Source: an uncultured Caulobacterales bacterium (GTDB taxonomy: Bacteria > Pseudomonadota > Alphaproteobacteria > Caulobacterales > Caulobacteraceae). Taken from it: DNA of 64,000 nt. The stretch lies in NCBI GenBank assembly GCA_903837135.1, contig CAILTK010000089.1, positions 62,001 to 126,000 on the forward strand, given 5' to 3'. Made by a program: the position numbers and the translations under genes. This document shows positions 39,284-49,738 of the stretch, in pieces. The notes below the pieces were generated by a model. That model saw only the letters and a program-made list of their open reading frames with translations. It was not told the DNA's origin and did not search any database. The first letter of the stretch is position 1; each line of letters begins with the position of its first letter.

Positions 39284-40546
39284 TCAGGGCGCGGCGCCGA
39301 GGATCCTGAGCAACAGGACGCCGCCGACCAGGGACGTCACGGCCTGGGCCAGGTTTCGCGTCATCGGCAGGCCGCTGTCGAAGGCCTGGGCCCGCAGCAG
39401 TTCGACCTCGGCGTCGTAGGCCTTCGAGGCGAATTCCGACAGGGTCTCCGTCCGGCAGGCGAACAGGGCCAGGTGGAACTGGGCGATGGCGTTGCGCCGT
39501 CCCCGGCCCGCGTAGAAGTTCAGCATGCCGACCAGAACCCGCTCGAAGGCCGCGCCGCCCTGGCGGGCGCCCTCGTCGGCGATGCGCTGGGCCTCCGCGA
39601 GGGCGGCGTCGATGATCTGCTGGTAGGCCGCCTCCAGGATCGCCAGCTTGGAGGCGAAGTGATAGGTGGTGGCCGCCAGCGGCAGGCCGGCCCGTTCGGC
39701 GATGCTGCGGTGGGTGATGTCGGCCGCGTCGCTTTCGGCCAGCATATCCAGCGTCGCGCCGATGATCGCCGCCCGTCGCGTCGCCGAGCCTCGCAGGGCG
39801 CCGGTCCGGGACGCGGGCGGGGCGGGCGCATTCCCGGGGCTGTCCTGGGCGGCGCCTGGGGGGGGCTCCGCCGGGGCGTCCTGGAGCGCGCCTTGCGCTC
39901 CGCTCGCGGCGATCGCTGAAATCAGTCTCGCCAGCCAGACCTGTTCATCGGACGGCGCGTCGTCGAGGAGCCAGCCGATCCGGCGCCGAAGCCCCGCCAG
40001 GCCGGGGCCGCCCCCGTGCCGCGGACAGTGTCCGAGCAGCTCGCCGAGGACGAAGGCCGCTAGGTAGGTCCGTTGGGGATGGGCGGGATCGCCCGGCAGC
40101 ATGTCTTGGATCTTCCCGACGAGGCGGAGGAAGACGTCGCGATAGAGGGGCGCGTCGAGGCCCAGGGACGCGAACTCCAACAGGCCGGCGCCATGGGCGG
40201 ACGGCGAGGTCGCCAAGGCCTCGACGATGAGGGCGGCGGTCTCCACGGGACAGGCCAGCCCGGCCGGCAAGCGCTCGAGCTGGCGCGCCAGGCGGCCCAA
40301 CTGTCGCTCCATATCCTGCACGAGCCCTGCCGCGGCCTGTTCCAGAAGCTGTTCGCGGGTGGGGAAGTGGTGGGAGACCAGGGACTTGGCCAGGCGCGCC
40401 TCCGCGGCCACCGCGCCGAAGGTGACGGCGGCGGGTCCGCCGTCCCGCCACACGGCCGAGGCCGCCGCGGCGATGCGGCCGATGGCGGCCGTATCCGTCC
40501 CGCCGGACCGGCCGGCGCCCGTCATGTTCATTCCCGGATCATCCAC
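39284..40546 (-). CDS. Tandem TetR/AcrR-type transcriptional regulator (two TetR units in one chain)
   Basis: First HTH: AVWRDGGPAAVTFGAVAAEARLAKSLVSHHFPTREQLLEQA; second: ATLDMLAESDAADITHRSIAERAGLPLAATTYHFASKLAILEAAYQ. Confidence 0.85.
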   Translation of the reverse strand: MDDPGMNMTGAGRSGGTDTAAIGRIAAAASAVWRDGGPAAVTFGAVAAEARLAKSLVSHHFPTREQLLEQAAAGLVQDMERQLGRLARQLERLPAGLACPVETAALIVEALATSPSAHGAGLLEFASLGLDAPLYRDVFLRLVGKIQDMLPGDPAHPQRTYLAAFVLGELLGHCPRHGGGPGLAGLRRRIGWLLDDAPSDEQVWLARLISAIAASGAQGALQDAPAEPPPGAAQDSPGNAPAPPASRTGALRGSATRRAAIIGATLDMLAESDAADITHRSIAERAGLPLAATTYHFASKLAILEAAYQQIIDAALAEAQRIADEGARQGGAAFERVLVGMLNFYAGRGRRNAIAQFHLALFACRTETLSEFASKAYDAEVELLRAQAFDSGLPMTRNLAQAVTSLVGGVLLLRILGAAP

Positions 40547-40717
40547 ATCGTCACTCTACCCCGTCTCTCCGGCGTTGGCCTTCCCGCGCTTGCGCGCGCC
40601 ACGTTCCTTCCATGGCGAAGCTTTCATGTCGAAGCGGTATTCCTCATCCGACTACCCCAGACTGGACGTATGTATCAATTTTCTTCAACGGGGTCAAAAA
40701 AGACTAGGTGACCCGCC

Positions 40718-40733
40718 TGTCACGTATGTGACA
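40718..40733. promoter_or_regulatory. Palindromic operator candidate between tetR-like gene and TonB receptor
   Basis: TGTCAC-GTAT-GTGACA perfect inverted repeat in the divergent intergenic region 40547-40868. Confidence 0.55.
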
Positions 40734-40868
40734 CGCAAAACCTTTAACGAAGGCGAACGGATAGGGCCGTCGGCAAGCGCTTTTGGCGTGATCTGAACAC
40801 CTCCGGCGGCGAACAGAAGATCAAGACTGGACGACTGTACCGGTCTTTGGCGGCATCCTGGACGAGAT

Positions 40869-43013
40869 TTGAAACGGAGCGGGGCGATGATGGTCGGGGC
40901 GAACGGGATAGGGCGGCGGCGCGGTCTCAGAGGCGTGCTGTCGGCCGGCGCCGCGCTCGGCGCCCTGTCCGGGGGCCTGGCCGGCGCCCCGGGGGCCCTG
41001 GCGCAGGTGCAGACCGGTCCCATCGAAACCGGTCCCATCCAAACCGGGCGCCTTGAGACCGGCCCCATCGAATCGGTGGTGGTGACGGCGCTGAAACGGC
41101 CCCAGCAGATGCTGGCCGTTCCCGCCAGCATCGACGTGCTGAGCGACCGGGACCTGGCCCGCGATCAGGTGCTGAACATCGAGGATCTGGGCAGGATCGC
41201 GCCCAACGTGGCCGTGGCTCAGTTCGGCGACGGCCAGTACCGGTTGATCTATCGCGGCCTCGGCGCCACCGGAACGTCGGACAATGAGAACTTCAACGTC
41301 GCCTATGACGGGACGGTCGTGCCCTACGGCAACGCCTATCGGCTGCTCGACCTGCAGCAGGTGGAGATCCTGCGCGGGCCCCAGGGCACCCTTTACGGCC
41401 GAAACACCAACGCCGGCCTGATCAACATCGTCCCGAGGGACGGCAGCGTCCCCGCCCCGGCGACCGCGGACATCGTCTATGGCAGCTTCAACACGGCCGG
41501 TATTTCCGGCGCCGCCGGCGGCCCGGTGGGCGATTCAGGCCTGTTTTTCCGTGTGGCCGCGCGCGGCGAGCAGACCGATGGCTTCATCGACAATCGCGCC
41601 CTGCCGCGCGACCATACCGACCAGAGCAAGAACGGAACGGTGAGGGCCACAGTCGGCTGGGAGGGCGGCGCCTGGAAGGCCAAGATCGCGCTGACCTATG
41701 ATCGCTACAACGGCGACACCGACGACCTGACGCCGGCGACCACGCCCTATTCCAGCCCCGCGCCGGACGTGGGCAAGAGCAGCGGTCACCTCACCACGCC
41801 GATCATCACCCTGTCCTACAAGGGCGGCGACTACACCTTCACCTCGACCACCGCCTTCGCGGACACGGCCAGGGTCTTGACCTTCTCCTCGGTGATCGCG
41901 CCGATCCTCAACGGCCAGTCCGACCGCCGCGACACCCTGAGCCAGGAATTCCGCTTCGCGGGCGACGCCGACCTCTTCGGGCGGCCGACCAATTGGGTGA
42001 CCGGACTCTACCTGCTGAACGAAAACGACACCTTCGTCAGCACCCTCAACCTCACCCATCCGGTCAACCTGCCGCTGCTGTACCAACACCAGCACGAAAA
42101 CCTGCAATCCGAAGCCCTGTTCGGCGAGGCGGTCACCAGCTGGTCGGAGCACTGGAAGACCACCGTCGGCCTGCGGCTCGCCGACGAGCGCCAGTCTTAC
42201 GACTATGTGCTCAGCCGAACCGGCGCGGTGATGGGAGCGGACCAGTCCTATCCCACCGTGCAGCCGAAACTGGTGCTGGCCTACCTGCCCGACCGGCAAT
42301 CGCAGGTCTACGGCTCGGTCACGCGCGGCTTTCGGGCCGGGGCGGTGTTCGTCAACAACGCGCTGCAAAATCCCGGCGATCCCGGCTATAAGCCGGAGAA
42401 CACCTGGCAGTACGAACTTGGCTACAAGCGCGCCATGGATGGCGGGCGCCTGCAGTTTCAGGCCGATGTCTTCTACATCGACTGGACCGACCTGCAGGTC
42501 CAGCGCAGTATCCTGAGCGTCGCGCCGGCCGGGGTGTTCTCGGTCGTGGACAACGCCAGCAGCGCGCGCAGCTACGGCGGCGAGGGCGAAGCGACCTGGC
42601 GACCCCTGCGCGGGCTGCAACTCTACGCCAAGGGCGGCTACACCAACGCCAGGTACGTGGATTTCCGGCCCTCGCCCACCTTGAACTACAGCGGCCACCG
42701 CATCGAGGAGACTCCGGAGTTTTCGGCCGGCGGGGGCTTCGACTATCTGACGCCCGTGGGCGTGGAGGTGGCGGCGGACGTCACCCGCTACGGTTCGATG
42801 GCCTATGACGCGGCCAACTCCATCGAACAGAAACCCTATACTCTGCTCAACGCATCGGTGGCCTACGCCCTGGGCGATTGGCGCCTGTCCGTCACCGGGC
42901 GAAATCTTCTGGACGAACGATACGCCAACCGAGGTCTGACCTCGGGGGGGCAGGCCTATATCCACGCCGCCCCGCCGGCCAACGTGATGGCCGAACTGTC
43001 GCTTCGCTACTGA
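40869..43013 (+). CDS. TonB-dependent receptor
   Basis: ESVVVTALKRPQQMLAVPASIDVLSDRDL TonB box/plug; VEILRGPQGTLYGRNTNAGLINIV; C-terminal NVMAELSLRY. Confidence 0.94.
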   Translation: MKRSGAMMVGANGIGRRRGLRGVLSAGAALGALSGGLAGAPGALAQVQTGPIETGPIQTGRLETGPIESVVVTALKRPQQMLAVPASIDVLSDRDLARDQVLNIEDLGRIAPNVAVAQFGDGQYRLIYRGLGATGTSDNENFNVAYDGTVVPYGNAYRLLDLQQVEILRGPQGTLYGRNTNAGLINIVPRDGSVPAPATADIVYGSFNTAGISGAAGGPVGDSGLFFRVAARGEQTDGFIDNRALPRDHTDQSKNGTVRATVGWEGGAWKAKIALTYDRYNGDTDDLTPATTPYSSPAPDVGKSSGHLTTPIITLSYKGGDYTFTSTTAFADTARVLTFSSVIAPILNGQSDRRDTLSQEFRFAGDADLFGRPTNWVTGLYLLNENDTFVSTLNLTHPVNLPLLYQHQHENLQSEALFGEAVTSWSEHWKTTVGLRLADERQSYDYVLSRTGAVMGADQSYPTVQPKLVLAYLPDRQSQVYGSVTRGFRAGAVFVNNALQNPGDPGYKPENTWQYELGYKRAMDGGRLQFQADVFYIDWTDLQVQRSILSVAPAGVFSVVDNASSARSYGGEGEATWRPLRGLQLYAKGGYTNARYVDFRPSPTLNYSGHRIEETPEFSAGGGFDYLTPVGVEVAADVTRYGSMAYDAANSIEQKPYTLLNASVAYALGDWRLSVTGRNLLDERYANRGLTSGGQAYIHAAPPANVMAELSLRY
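41013..41072 (+). repeat. 4 x 15-bp in-frame tandem repeat just before the TonB box
   Basis: ACCGGTCCCATCGAA/ACCGGTCCCATCCAA/ACCGGGCGCCTTGAG/ACCGGCCCCATCGAA encoding TGPIE-TGPIQ-TGRLE-TGPIE. Confidence 0.85.
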
Positions 43014-43062
43014 ACAAGACGACCTGCGCGGGCGGCGCGCCCTTTCTCCCGGAGACGACACG

Positions 43063-45150
43063 ATGGCCAATCGGCGTGAGTTCCTGAAGACGTCCTCGGC
43101 TGTGCTCGGCGTGTTCGTCGCCGTCGCTGCGCCCGCCTTCGCCCCCGCCGTTCACGCCACTGAGAACGCCGCCGATAGCCGCTACCCCCAGGGCGTGGCC
43201 TCGGGCGATCCGACTCCGGATGGAATCGTGCTCTGGACCCGGGCGCAGCCGTCGGCCGGCGAAAGCGATGTTGCGCTCGTCCTGCAACTCAGCAGACGAA
43301 GCGACTTCAAGACCGTAGCCCTCGAAAAGTCGCTGAAGGCTTTGGCCGGCGTCGACCATACCTGCCGGGTGGTGGTCACCGGGCTCGAGCCTGCGACGAC
43401 CTACTACTACCGGTTCATCGACGACGCCCACAGGACCTCGACCGTTGGTCGCACGCGCACGGCCCCGGCTCCCACCGCCGACGTCGAGGCGCGGTTCGCC
43501 CTGGCTTCGTGCCAGAACTTCCAGACCGGTTACTACCACGCCTACCGCCGCCTTCTGGAGCAAGAGCGGACGGCGGGCCCGGAGGCGCGGATCGACTTCG
43601 TGCTGTTCGTAGGCGACTTCATCTACGAGATGATCTTTCCGGCGAGGATGGGCGTACCGACGCGGCCGCTGGCCTTCCCCGGCAAGCCGTGGGACGACCA
43701 CAACCAGAACTTCGGCCAGAAGATCGAACTGCAGTACGCCGAGACGGTGGACGAATACCGCTATCTCTATCGGGGATGTCTCGCCGATCCGTGGCTGCGG
43801 GCGGCTCGGCAGAACTGGCCCTTCATCTGCATCTTCGACGACCATGAAGTGGCCGACGACTATTGGCAGTCGATGACCGTCTATCAGCCGCCGGGCACGC
43901 CGACCCAGCGGCGCAAGGTGGCCGGCAACCAGGCCTATTTCGAATATATACCGACCATGCTGTCGGATCTGCCGCGTCAGAACCCGGCCTATGACTTCAA
44001 ACCGGTCCAGGTCCAGGATGTCCCGTTCGGCGCGGTCGACGACCTCAACCGCAGCACTGAGCCCAACAATCTGGCGGCGATCCACAGCATCAACATCACG
44101 CGGCGACTGCAATGGGGGCGACACCTCGACCTCATCCTGGCCGACAGCCGCTCCTATCGCTCCGAGCATCCCGTGCCCGGCTTGATCGGCCAAAAGCTGT
44201 CCTTCCATCCCCGGGCCCTGCTTCCCCGTGGGCTGGTCGAGGAGATGGACGCGGGCAGGACCGCCCACGGCGGGCATCCGCGCGAAACGGTCGAGGCGCG
44301 GGGCATGAGCTTCCCCAACGCCCGCAGGACCACGCCGGTCGGCACCATGTACGGCGCAGATCAGAAGGCCTGGGTGAAATCCCAACTGAAGGCGTCGACG
44401 GCCACGTGGAAGGTCTGCGTCAACTCGGTGCCGCAGACCCCGCTCAGCTTCGATTTCCGCTTCGAGGGGCGCTCGATCGCGCCGGACGAGGTGGTGATGA
44501 CCGACTCCTGGGAAGGCTATCCCGGCGAGCGCCGCGAAATGCTGGAGTTCGTGCGCGACAGCCGCATCGCCAACTACATCTCGCTCTCAGGCGATCATCA
44601 CATGCACTTCTGCGGCCTGCTGAGCCCCGATCGGGACGACGGCGGGGCGGGCGCGGTGGGGGTCGAGTTCGTCTGCGCGGGGATCAGTTCGGCCAGCTTC
44701 GGCGATGTCCTGCGCTCGTTCATGAAGGCCAAGGCGCCGGGGACCGAGGCCGAAACCCTGGTGGGGGGGCCGCCGGTCGCCGCCGGTCGCCCCGCCCTGC
44801 CGTGGACCGGCGTCACCGCCCTCTACGGCTGGGAGGAATCCCTGCGCTGCGCCAAGGCCTCCGGCCCCGCCGGCGCCGTCCGGCCCTCGGCGGGGCGTCG
44901 CCGGCAGACGCATATTCCCTACATGGATTCGGATTCCTACGGCCTGTGCGTGGCCACGGCCACGGCGTCGGACTTTCGGGTGGACTTCGTCACCTTCGAC
45001 CTGAAGCAGGTCTACACCGACTACGCCGAACCTGCCGAACCGCGCTACGTCGCGCGCTTCAACGTCCCGGTCCAGGCCGCAGGGGCGAAGGTGGTGCTGC
45101 AAGGCCCGACCTTCGCCGGCGAACCGCCCTTCCCCTATAGCAAAGCGTGA
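43063..45150 (+). CDS. phoD: PhoD-type alkaline phosphatase/phosphodiesterase, Tat-secreted
   Basis: NRREFLKTSSAVLG Tat leader; YPQGVASGDPTPDGIVLWTRAQP; FALASCQNFQTGYYHAYRRL; VLFVGDFIYE; CIFDDHEVADDYW. Confidence 0.93.
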   Translation: MANRREFLKTSSAVLGVFVAVAAPAFAPAVHATENAADSRYPQGVASGDPTPDGIVLWTRAQPSAGESDVALVLQLSRRSDFKTVALEKSLKALAGVDHTCRVVVTGLEPATTYYYRFIDDAHRTSTVGRTRTAPAPTADVEARFALASCQNFQTGYYHAYRRLLEQERTAGPEARIDFVLFVGDFIYEMIFPARMGVPTRPLAFPGKPWDDHNQNFGQKIELQYAETVDEYRYLYRGCLADPWLRAARQNWPFICIFDDHEVADDYWQSMTVYQPPGTPTQRRKVAGNQAYFEYIPTMLSDLPRQNPAYDFKPVQVQDVPFGAVDDLNRSTEPNNLAAIHSINITRRLQWGRHLDLILADSRSYRSEHPVPGLIGQKLSFHPRALLPRGLVEEMDAGRTAHGGHPRETVEARGMSFPNARRTTPVGTMYGADQKAWVKSQLKASTATWKVCVNSVPQTPLSFDFRFEGRSIAPDEVVMTDSWEGYPGERREMLEFVRDSRIANYISLSGDHHMHFCGLLSPDRDDGGAGAVGVEFVCAGISSASFGDVLRSFMKAKAPGTEAETLVGGPPVAAGRPALPWTGVTALYGWEESLRCAKASGPAGAVRPSAGRRRQTHIPYMDSDSYGLCVATATASDFRVDFVTFDLKQVYTDYAEPAEPRYVARFNVPVQAAGAKVVLQGPTFAGEPPFPYSKA

Positions 45151-45174
45151 GGCCCCGATCAGGCGAAGGGCGAT

Positions 45175-47436
<2,262 letters not shown>

Positions 47437-47622
47437 GGGCGGGGGACTAGCCGATTTGCGCGGGCGTGTCAGCGCGGGTGACGCGCATCGGCAGCCCGGG
47501 TCATGGATGAGGCGCCTTAGATAGGGGCGCCCGGCCGATCCCGCGAAGATTTCACTCCGGCGGATTGCAGCTGTCACAAGCGTCGCCGCAAGATGGAGGC
47601 TCCACACTCCTGGGAGGCGACC

Positions 47623-47925
47623 ATGTCGGTAAGCGGTGAGTACGAGATTACGGTGCATACCCCGAACGGTGATCGCGACGCCCACCTGTCGCTGCACGAG
47701 GATGGGGGCCACCTGACCGGCGAGCAATGCAACGACGGTCATTGCGCCCACATCGAGCACGGCCAGGTCCACGACGAGCATTTCGAGTGGACCAGCGAGC
47801 TGGCCGATCCGCACGCGACCCTGCACTTCACGGCCCAGTGCGACGATCACGCCTGCTCGATCATCTCGGGCGACGTCGACGCCGGCCCGCTCGGCAGCTT
47901 CCACTTCACCGGCAAGAAGGTCTGA
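47623..47925 (+). CDS. Small His/Cys-rich beta-strand protein, unknown function
   Basis: [70 protein letters not shown]...[29 protein letters not shown]. Confidence 0.7.
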   Translation: MSVSGEYEITVHTPNGDRDAHLSLHEDGGHLTGEQCNDGHCAHIEHGQVHDEHFEWTSELADPHATLHFTAQCDDHACSIISGDVDAGPLGSFHFTGKKV

Positions 47926-47927
47926 GC

Positions 47928-47975
47928 CGGGACTGACGTTTCAGGGGGCTGACCTTTCGGGGGGCTGACGTTCAG
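47928..47975. repeat. Three imperfect 16-bp tandem repeats
   Basis: CGGGACTGACGTTTCA / GGGGGCTGACCTTTCG / GGGGGCTGACGTTCAG. Confidence 0.7.
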
Positions 47976-48033
47976 GCCGTGACCCGGCCGGCTCCGGATC
48001 GGGTGAAGTCGTCCGATCCGGATGGCAGGTGGA

Positions 48034-48681
48034 TCATGGCTTGGGCTCGTCTTTCGTCTCCGCCACATACGCCGGGTTCAGCGCGCCCAGGGCGGTGGCG
48101 ACGGGCAGCAGGGTGGGATAGAACTGGACGAAGGTGGTGTCGGCGGCGGCGTGGGTCTGGTGGCAGGCGTAGCACGACGCCGCGTAGGGGATCATCGCCG
48201 CCGGCGCATGATCTCCGCCGAAGCCGAAGAAACCCCAGCCGCCCTTGAACCGCGCCGTGTCCTTGACGTGCGCCTCCAGCCCCATGACCTCGCCGGTCTG
48301 GAACTGGCCCTGTCGGTTGATCGAGCCCTTGGTCCTGCCGGTGCGGTTCTCCAGCATCAGCACCGTCTTGTCGGGCCAGACGCCGGTACGCTTGAAGGCG
48401 GCGTAGGCGGCGCGAGGAACGAAGACGTTGTCGAACATGTGCATGCCGGCCACGGCCGGGGCTTCGGTATAGCTCATGTCGATCCCGGAACTCAGGAACA
48501 CCCAGTCGCGGTAGTCGGCGGGCAGGATCAGCTTGCCGGAGGCGTCGTACCGCGGCGCGCCGGATTGCGCGACGTCGGACTGCGGCGTCTCGGCGTGGAC
48601 GGTCATGCCGGCCAGGGCGCCGCACACGGCCAGGGCCGCGGTGGCGGCGACGCCGGCGCTGAACAGGGCGAGGGGTTTCAT
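48034..48681 (-). CDS. Cytochrome P460 family protein, secreted
   Basis: Signal peptide; LPADYRDWVFLSSGIDMSY...FDNVFVPRAAYAAFKRTGVWPDKTVLMLENR...CYACHQTHAAADTTFVQFYPTLL (CXXCH). Confidence 0.92.
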   Translation of the reverse strand: MKPLALFSAGVAATAALAVCGALAGMTVHAETPQSDVAQSGAPRYDASGKLILPADYRDWVFLSSGIDMSYTEAPAVAGMHMFDNVFVPRAAYAAFKRTGVWPDKTVLMLENRTGRTKGSINRQGQFQTGEVMGLEAHVKDTARFKGGWGFFGFGGDHAPAAMIPYAASCYACHQTHAAADTTFVQFYPTLLPVATALGALNPAYVAETKDEPKP

Positions 48682-48872
48682 CGGCGGTCTCCCAGAACGA
48701 GATCGCCAGCATAGCTTGGCGCGCCATGGCGCTCAGGACATTGTTCCCACCTTTTCAGACATCCTTGCATTTCTTCCCAGTCCGGGCAGGGAAGGCGGCC
48801 GCACCGCGGACGGAAGGGGTGGGGGAGACGCCCAGGCGTCGGCGCCGTCGACCCCGTCCGAACGCTTCGGGC

Positions 48873-48901
48873 CCACCTCCCCCGAACTCCGGGGGAGGTG
48901 G
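48873..48901 (-). terminator. Strong hairpin downstream of the hypothetical gene at 48916-49560
   Basis: CCACCTCCCCCG-AACTC-CGGGGGAGGTGG, perfect 12-bp stem; lies just after the gene's stop on the minus strand. Confidence 0.6.
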
Positions 48902-48915
48902 AGCTCAAGGTCGGT

Positions 48916-49560
48916 TCAGAGCGCCGCGGCTTGGCGTCCAGGCCGCTTGGCGGCCTCCATGCGGGCGACGAGGAGTTCGGTCTCCGGGGTCGAGGCGCGC
49001 GGACCGATCGCCAGCATGGCGTCGAGGGCGCCCGCGAGGGCGGCGAAGAAACCCGGCAGGGCGATCACGCTCATTCCGCTCTTCAGGTGTTCGGCGATGC
49101 GGATCAACTCGCGCACGGTGCGGGCGGTCTTCAGCGAATAGCGCCGCACCGTCCACGGCCCCAGCACCTCGCCGATCAGGAGATAGCCGTGGTGGCGGTC
49201 GGTGAAGCGGCGTTTGCGCTGCTTTTCGGGCGTCAGGGCGGTGAGGTGGGCGCGCAGGACCTCCACCCGCGCCGCCTCGTCCGCCGCCGTTCCCCGCGCG
49301 CCGGCGAGACGGGTGACGAAGGGCAGAAGGAGCTTCATCCGCAGCTCCGCGTCGGTGATGCTGTCGTTGAGCCAGACCGAGAACTCGCCGATCACCGGGC
49401 AGAAGCAGGAGGGCAGCTCGCGGGCGTGACCGACGCGTTGATAGCCGAACCCGGCGGCGACGATGGCCGCCTCGTTGATGCAGGTGCCGCCGTCCGGCCC
49501 CGGGAAGTCGTGCGACCCGTAGAGCAGCTTCCAGTTCAGGATATGGGAAAAATCGTCCAT
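48916..49560 (-). CDS. Conserved-looking hypothetical protein
   Basis: MDDFSHILNWKLLYGSHDFPGPDGGTCINEAAIVAAGFGYQRVGHARELPSCFCPVIGEFSVWLNDSITDAELRMKLLLPFVTRLAG; coherent composition, no recognised catalytic motif. Confidence 0.75.
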   Translation of the reverse strand: MDDFSHILNWKLLYGSHDFPGPDGGTCINEAAIVAAGFGYQRVGHARELPSCFCPVIGEFSVWLNDSITDAELRMKLLLPFVTRLAGARGTAADEAARVEVLRAHLTALTPEKQRKRRFTDRHHGYLLIGEVLGPWTVRRYSLKTARTVRELIRIAEHLKSGMSVIALPGFFAALAGALDAMLAIGPRASTPETELLVARMEAAKRPGRQAAAL

Positions 49561-49738
49561 GGCGTACTCCGACCCGTGCACAAGGGCACGACCCAGACGC
49601 CTCGGCTCGGCGCCTGTCCGCGCTTCAAAGGCAGAATACCACCGGATTTCGAACAGGAATGAGGCGATCCCGCGCGCGGGTTTCGATCCCTGGAAAAACC
49701 GTCTAACTCTGCATGCGGAGACAGGGGAGCACGGGCGG

